A DNA stretch of 15,158 bases, from positions 1 through 15,158 of the forward strand of contig JAICHH010000028.1 of assembly GCA_025922715.1 (NCBI GenBank), given 5' to 3'. The stretch comes from Nitrososphaeraceae archaeon. GTDB lineage: Archaea; Thermoproteota; Nitrososphaeria; Nitrososphaerales; Nitrososphaeraceae. The notes below the pieces were generated by a model. It worked only from the letters and a program-made list of their open reading frames with translations, did no database searches and was not told the origin of the DNA. A program made the position numbers and the translations under genes. This document shows, one piece after another, positions 14,140-15,158 of this stretch (positions within the stretch are counted from its first letter, which is position 1; every line of letters begins with the position of its first letter).

Positions 14140-14147
14140 TTTATAAA
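14140..14147 (-). promoter_or_regulatory. TATA box of the NHL propeller gene, leaderless spacing
   Basis: TTTATAAA, close to the archaeal consensus, is centred 26 bases upstream of the ATG at 14117. This is the clearest leaderless promoter in the window. Confidence 0.6.
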
Positions 14148-14284
14148 TGATGATATCAAAAATTGTATGATGTTAACCGTAGAATGGTATTTTTTAGTGA
14201 ACTATCAGGTGAACTTGACAATATAATTTGAGAAATTCTAAAAATAGATAGTTTTTAAAACAACTTCTTTTTCTCTTTTTATTA

Positions 14285-14305
14285 GTTTTTGAGACTTTCA
14301 AAAAC
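14285..14305 (-). terminator. Perfect stem-loop between gatB and the NHL gene
   Basis: GTTTTTGA and TCAAAAAC form an 8-bp perfect stem around a 5-base loop, about 70 bases after the gatB stop. There is no immediate T-run, so it may be a 3'-end stabiliser or processing site rather than an intrinsic terminator. The rest of the 257-base gap is AT-rich, with GTGAACT repeated 12 bases apart at 14197 and 14209. Confidence 0.45.
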
Positions 14306-14374
14306 ATACGGATCACTTTGCATGAACTTTTTGTTTGTAATAATTTTAATACTATTATTTTTTTTATTCGATTA

Positions 14375-15158
14375 TTAGACTTCTTCATCCAACCTTTTCT
14401 TTAAAAGTATTGTAGTTATTTTTGGATCAGCCCTTCCCTTTGTCAGTCTCATTATCTTACCAAGCAAGAAGTTTATTGCGGTAGGATTTTGTTTAGCATC
14501 TAACGTTGCCTTTTTCTCTTCTTTGAATATCCTATCTATTGATTCTAGTAAAATTTTCTCATCATTGATTATTGTGGTTATCTGTTTTTCTTTTTTTATG
14601 ATATCAGATGGTAATTCTCCTGTTTTAACAATTCGGGAGATTATGGATTTTGCTGTAGATCTATTTATTGTATTATCATCAACGAGCTTTGCAATCTCTG
14701 CAATGTGTTTTGAATTAATTTTCATCTCATCAGTTATTGTTTTTTTACCTGATGAATCATATTCCATGAATGCAAGAATATCACTTACTATCCAATTTGA
14801 TATAGATTTTGGAGAATGATATATTTTTATTGCTGATTCAAATAGGTCAGCTAAATCTTTGTTGTCAATGAGTACTTGTGATACATGTTCAGAAAGTTCA
14901 TAATCATTTATAAATCTGAATTTTCTTTCATCTGGAAGCTCAGGTGTTTTAATTAAAGATAAATTTTCTAGCAGAATTTTTGGAATATCTGGTTCAGGAA
15001 AATATCTATAGTCTTCTTCTTCTTCTTTTGATCTTGCTTGCTTTGTAATTTTTCTTTTATCATCCCAATGTCTTGTTTCAGCTTTAATTTCTATATCATG
15101 AACGGTCATTGTTTTTTGTCGTGTTATCTCATATGTCAATGCCTTTTCTATGTCACTA
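14375..15158 (-). CDS. gatB: Asp-tRNA(Asn)/Glu-tRNA(Gln) amidotransferase subunit B, C-terminal part (5' end beyond window)
   Basis: GatB is the kinase subunit of GatCAB, which converts Asp-tRNA(Asn), and in some organisms Glu-tRNA(Gln), to the amide form. In archaea GatCAB mainly serves Asn, with GatDE serving Gln. About 261 residues are visible; the frame stays open to the right edge (SDIEKALTYEITRQ). Seen: ETRHWDDKRKITKQARSKEE followed by DYRYFPEPDIP, the end of the catalytic cradle, then a helical domain, and the C-terminal YqeY-like tRNA-binding tail with NPTAINFLLGKIMRLTKGRA and a final helix ending KKRLDEEV. The catalytic ATP and metal site lies outside the window. The stop is TAA at 14375-14377. 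gatA and gatC, often adjacent, would be expected upstream off the right edge. Product confident. Confidence 0.95.
   Translation of the reverse strand, partial: SDIEKALTYEITRQKTMTVHDIEIKAETRHWDDKRKITKQARSKEEEEDYRYFPEPDIPKILLENLSLIKTPELPDERKFRFINDYELSEHVSQVLIDNKDLADLFESAIKIYHSPKSISNWIVSDILAFMEYDSSGKKTITDEMKINSKHIAEIAKLVDDNTINRSTAKSIISRIVKTGELPSDIIKKEKQITTIINDEKILLESIDRIFKEEKKATLDAKQNPTAINFLLGKIMRLTKGRADPKITTILLKKRLDEEV

Noticed and set aside
14194..14388. Open frame of 64 codons on the minus strand just after gatB
   Set aside because: It overlaps the gatB end, is almost purely Lys, Leu, Ser and Asn from AT-rich sequence, runs through the stem-loop at 14285-14305, and shows no domain or promoter.
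14523..14819. Plus-strand hydrophobic frame opposite gatB
   Set aside because: Antisense to a clear GatB helical domain; composition is that of a reversed AT-rich coding strand.

Overview
The window is strongly AT-rich archaeal chromosome, most likely from a member of the Nitrososphaeria (Thaumarchaeota). The evidence is a set of archaeal-type informational proteins: a CDC48/VAT N-domain, an archaeal L2 with the loop AVYHPHGGGRHQH, prefoldin alpha next to FtsY, archaeal AlaRS with an N-terminal Cys/His cluster and a C-terminal glycine-rich tail, and archaeal/eukaryal LeuRS. A geranylgeranyl-reductase-family enzyme, TATA-box promoters at leaderless spacing and frequent TTG starts agree with this. 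A Nitrosocosmicus-like (Nitrososphaerales) source is a guess from base composition and the transposase type.

Layout, left to right. A partial CDC48 gene (minus) leaves the window at its left edge and is divergent from the gene for ribosomal protein L2 (plus). L2 converges on a minus-strand run that reads prefoldin alpha, ftsY, argF, with a geranylgeranyl reductase gene further upstream on the same strand. A small two-helix membrane protein (plus) diverges from the reductase gene at a shared AT-rich promoter and overlaps the 3' end of leuS tail to tail. alaS and leuS form a tight minus-strand pair in which the alaS stop codon lies inside a strong leuS ribosome binding site. A thioredoxin gene lies just upstream of alaS. 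A decayed IS5-type transposase fills most of the roughly 1-kb gap beyond it. A secreted six-bladed NHL beta-propeller gene and the 3' part of gatB (both minus) end the window.

The genes are mostly housekeeping: translation (L2, LeuRS, AlaRS, GatB), protein folding and targeting (prefoldin, FtsY, CDC48, thioredoxin), arginine synthesis (ArgF) and lipid or quinone saturation (reductase). No defence, CRISPR, prophage or obvious novel multi-gene system was found.

The most interesting signals are small. FtsY carries a roughly 220-residue charged tail at its C-terminus, with a membrane-targeting-like segment where bacterial FtsY has such a domain at the N-terminus. A 20-bp tandem duplication at the prefoldin start doubles the TATA-like element and the ATG. 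An imperfect inverted repeat flanks thioredoxin. Several first genes look leaderless, while the best Shine-Dalgarno site is inside an operon.
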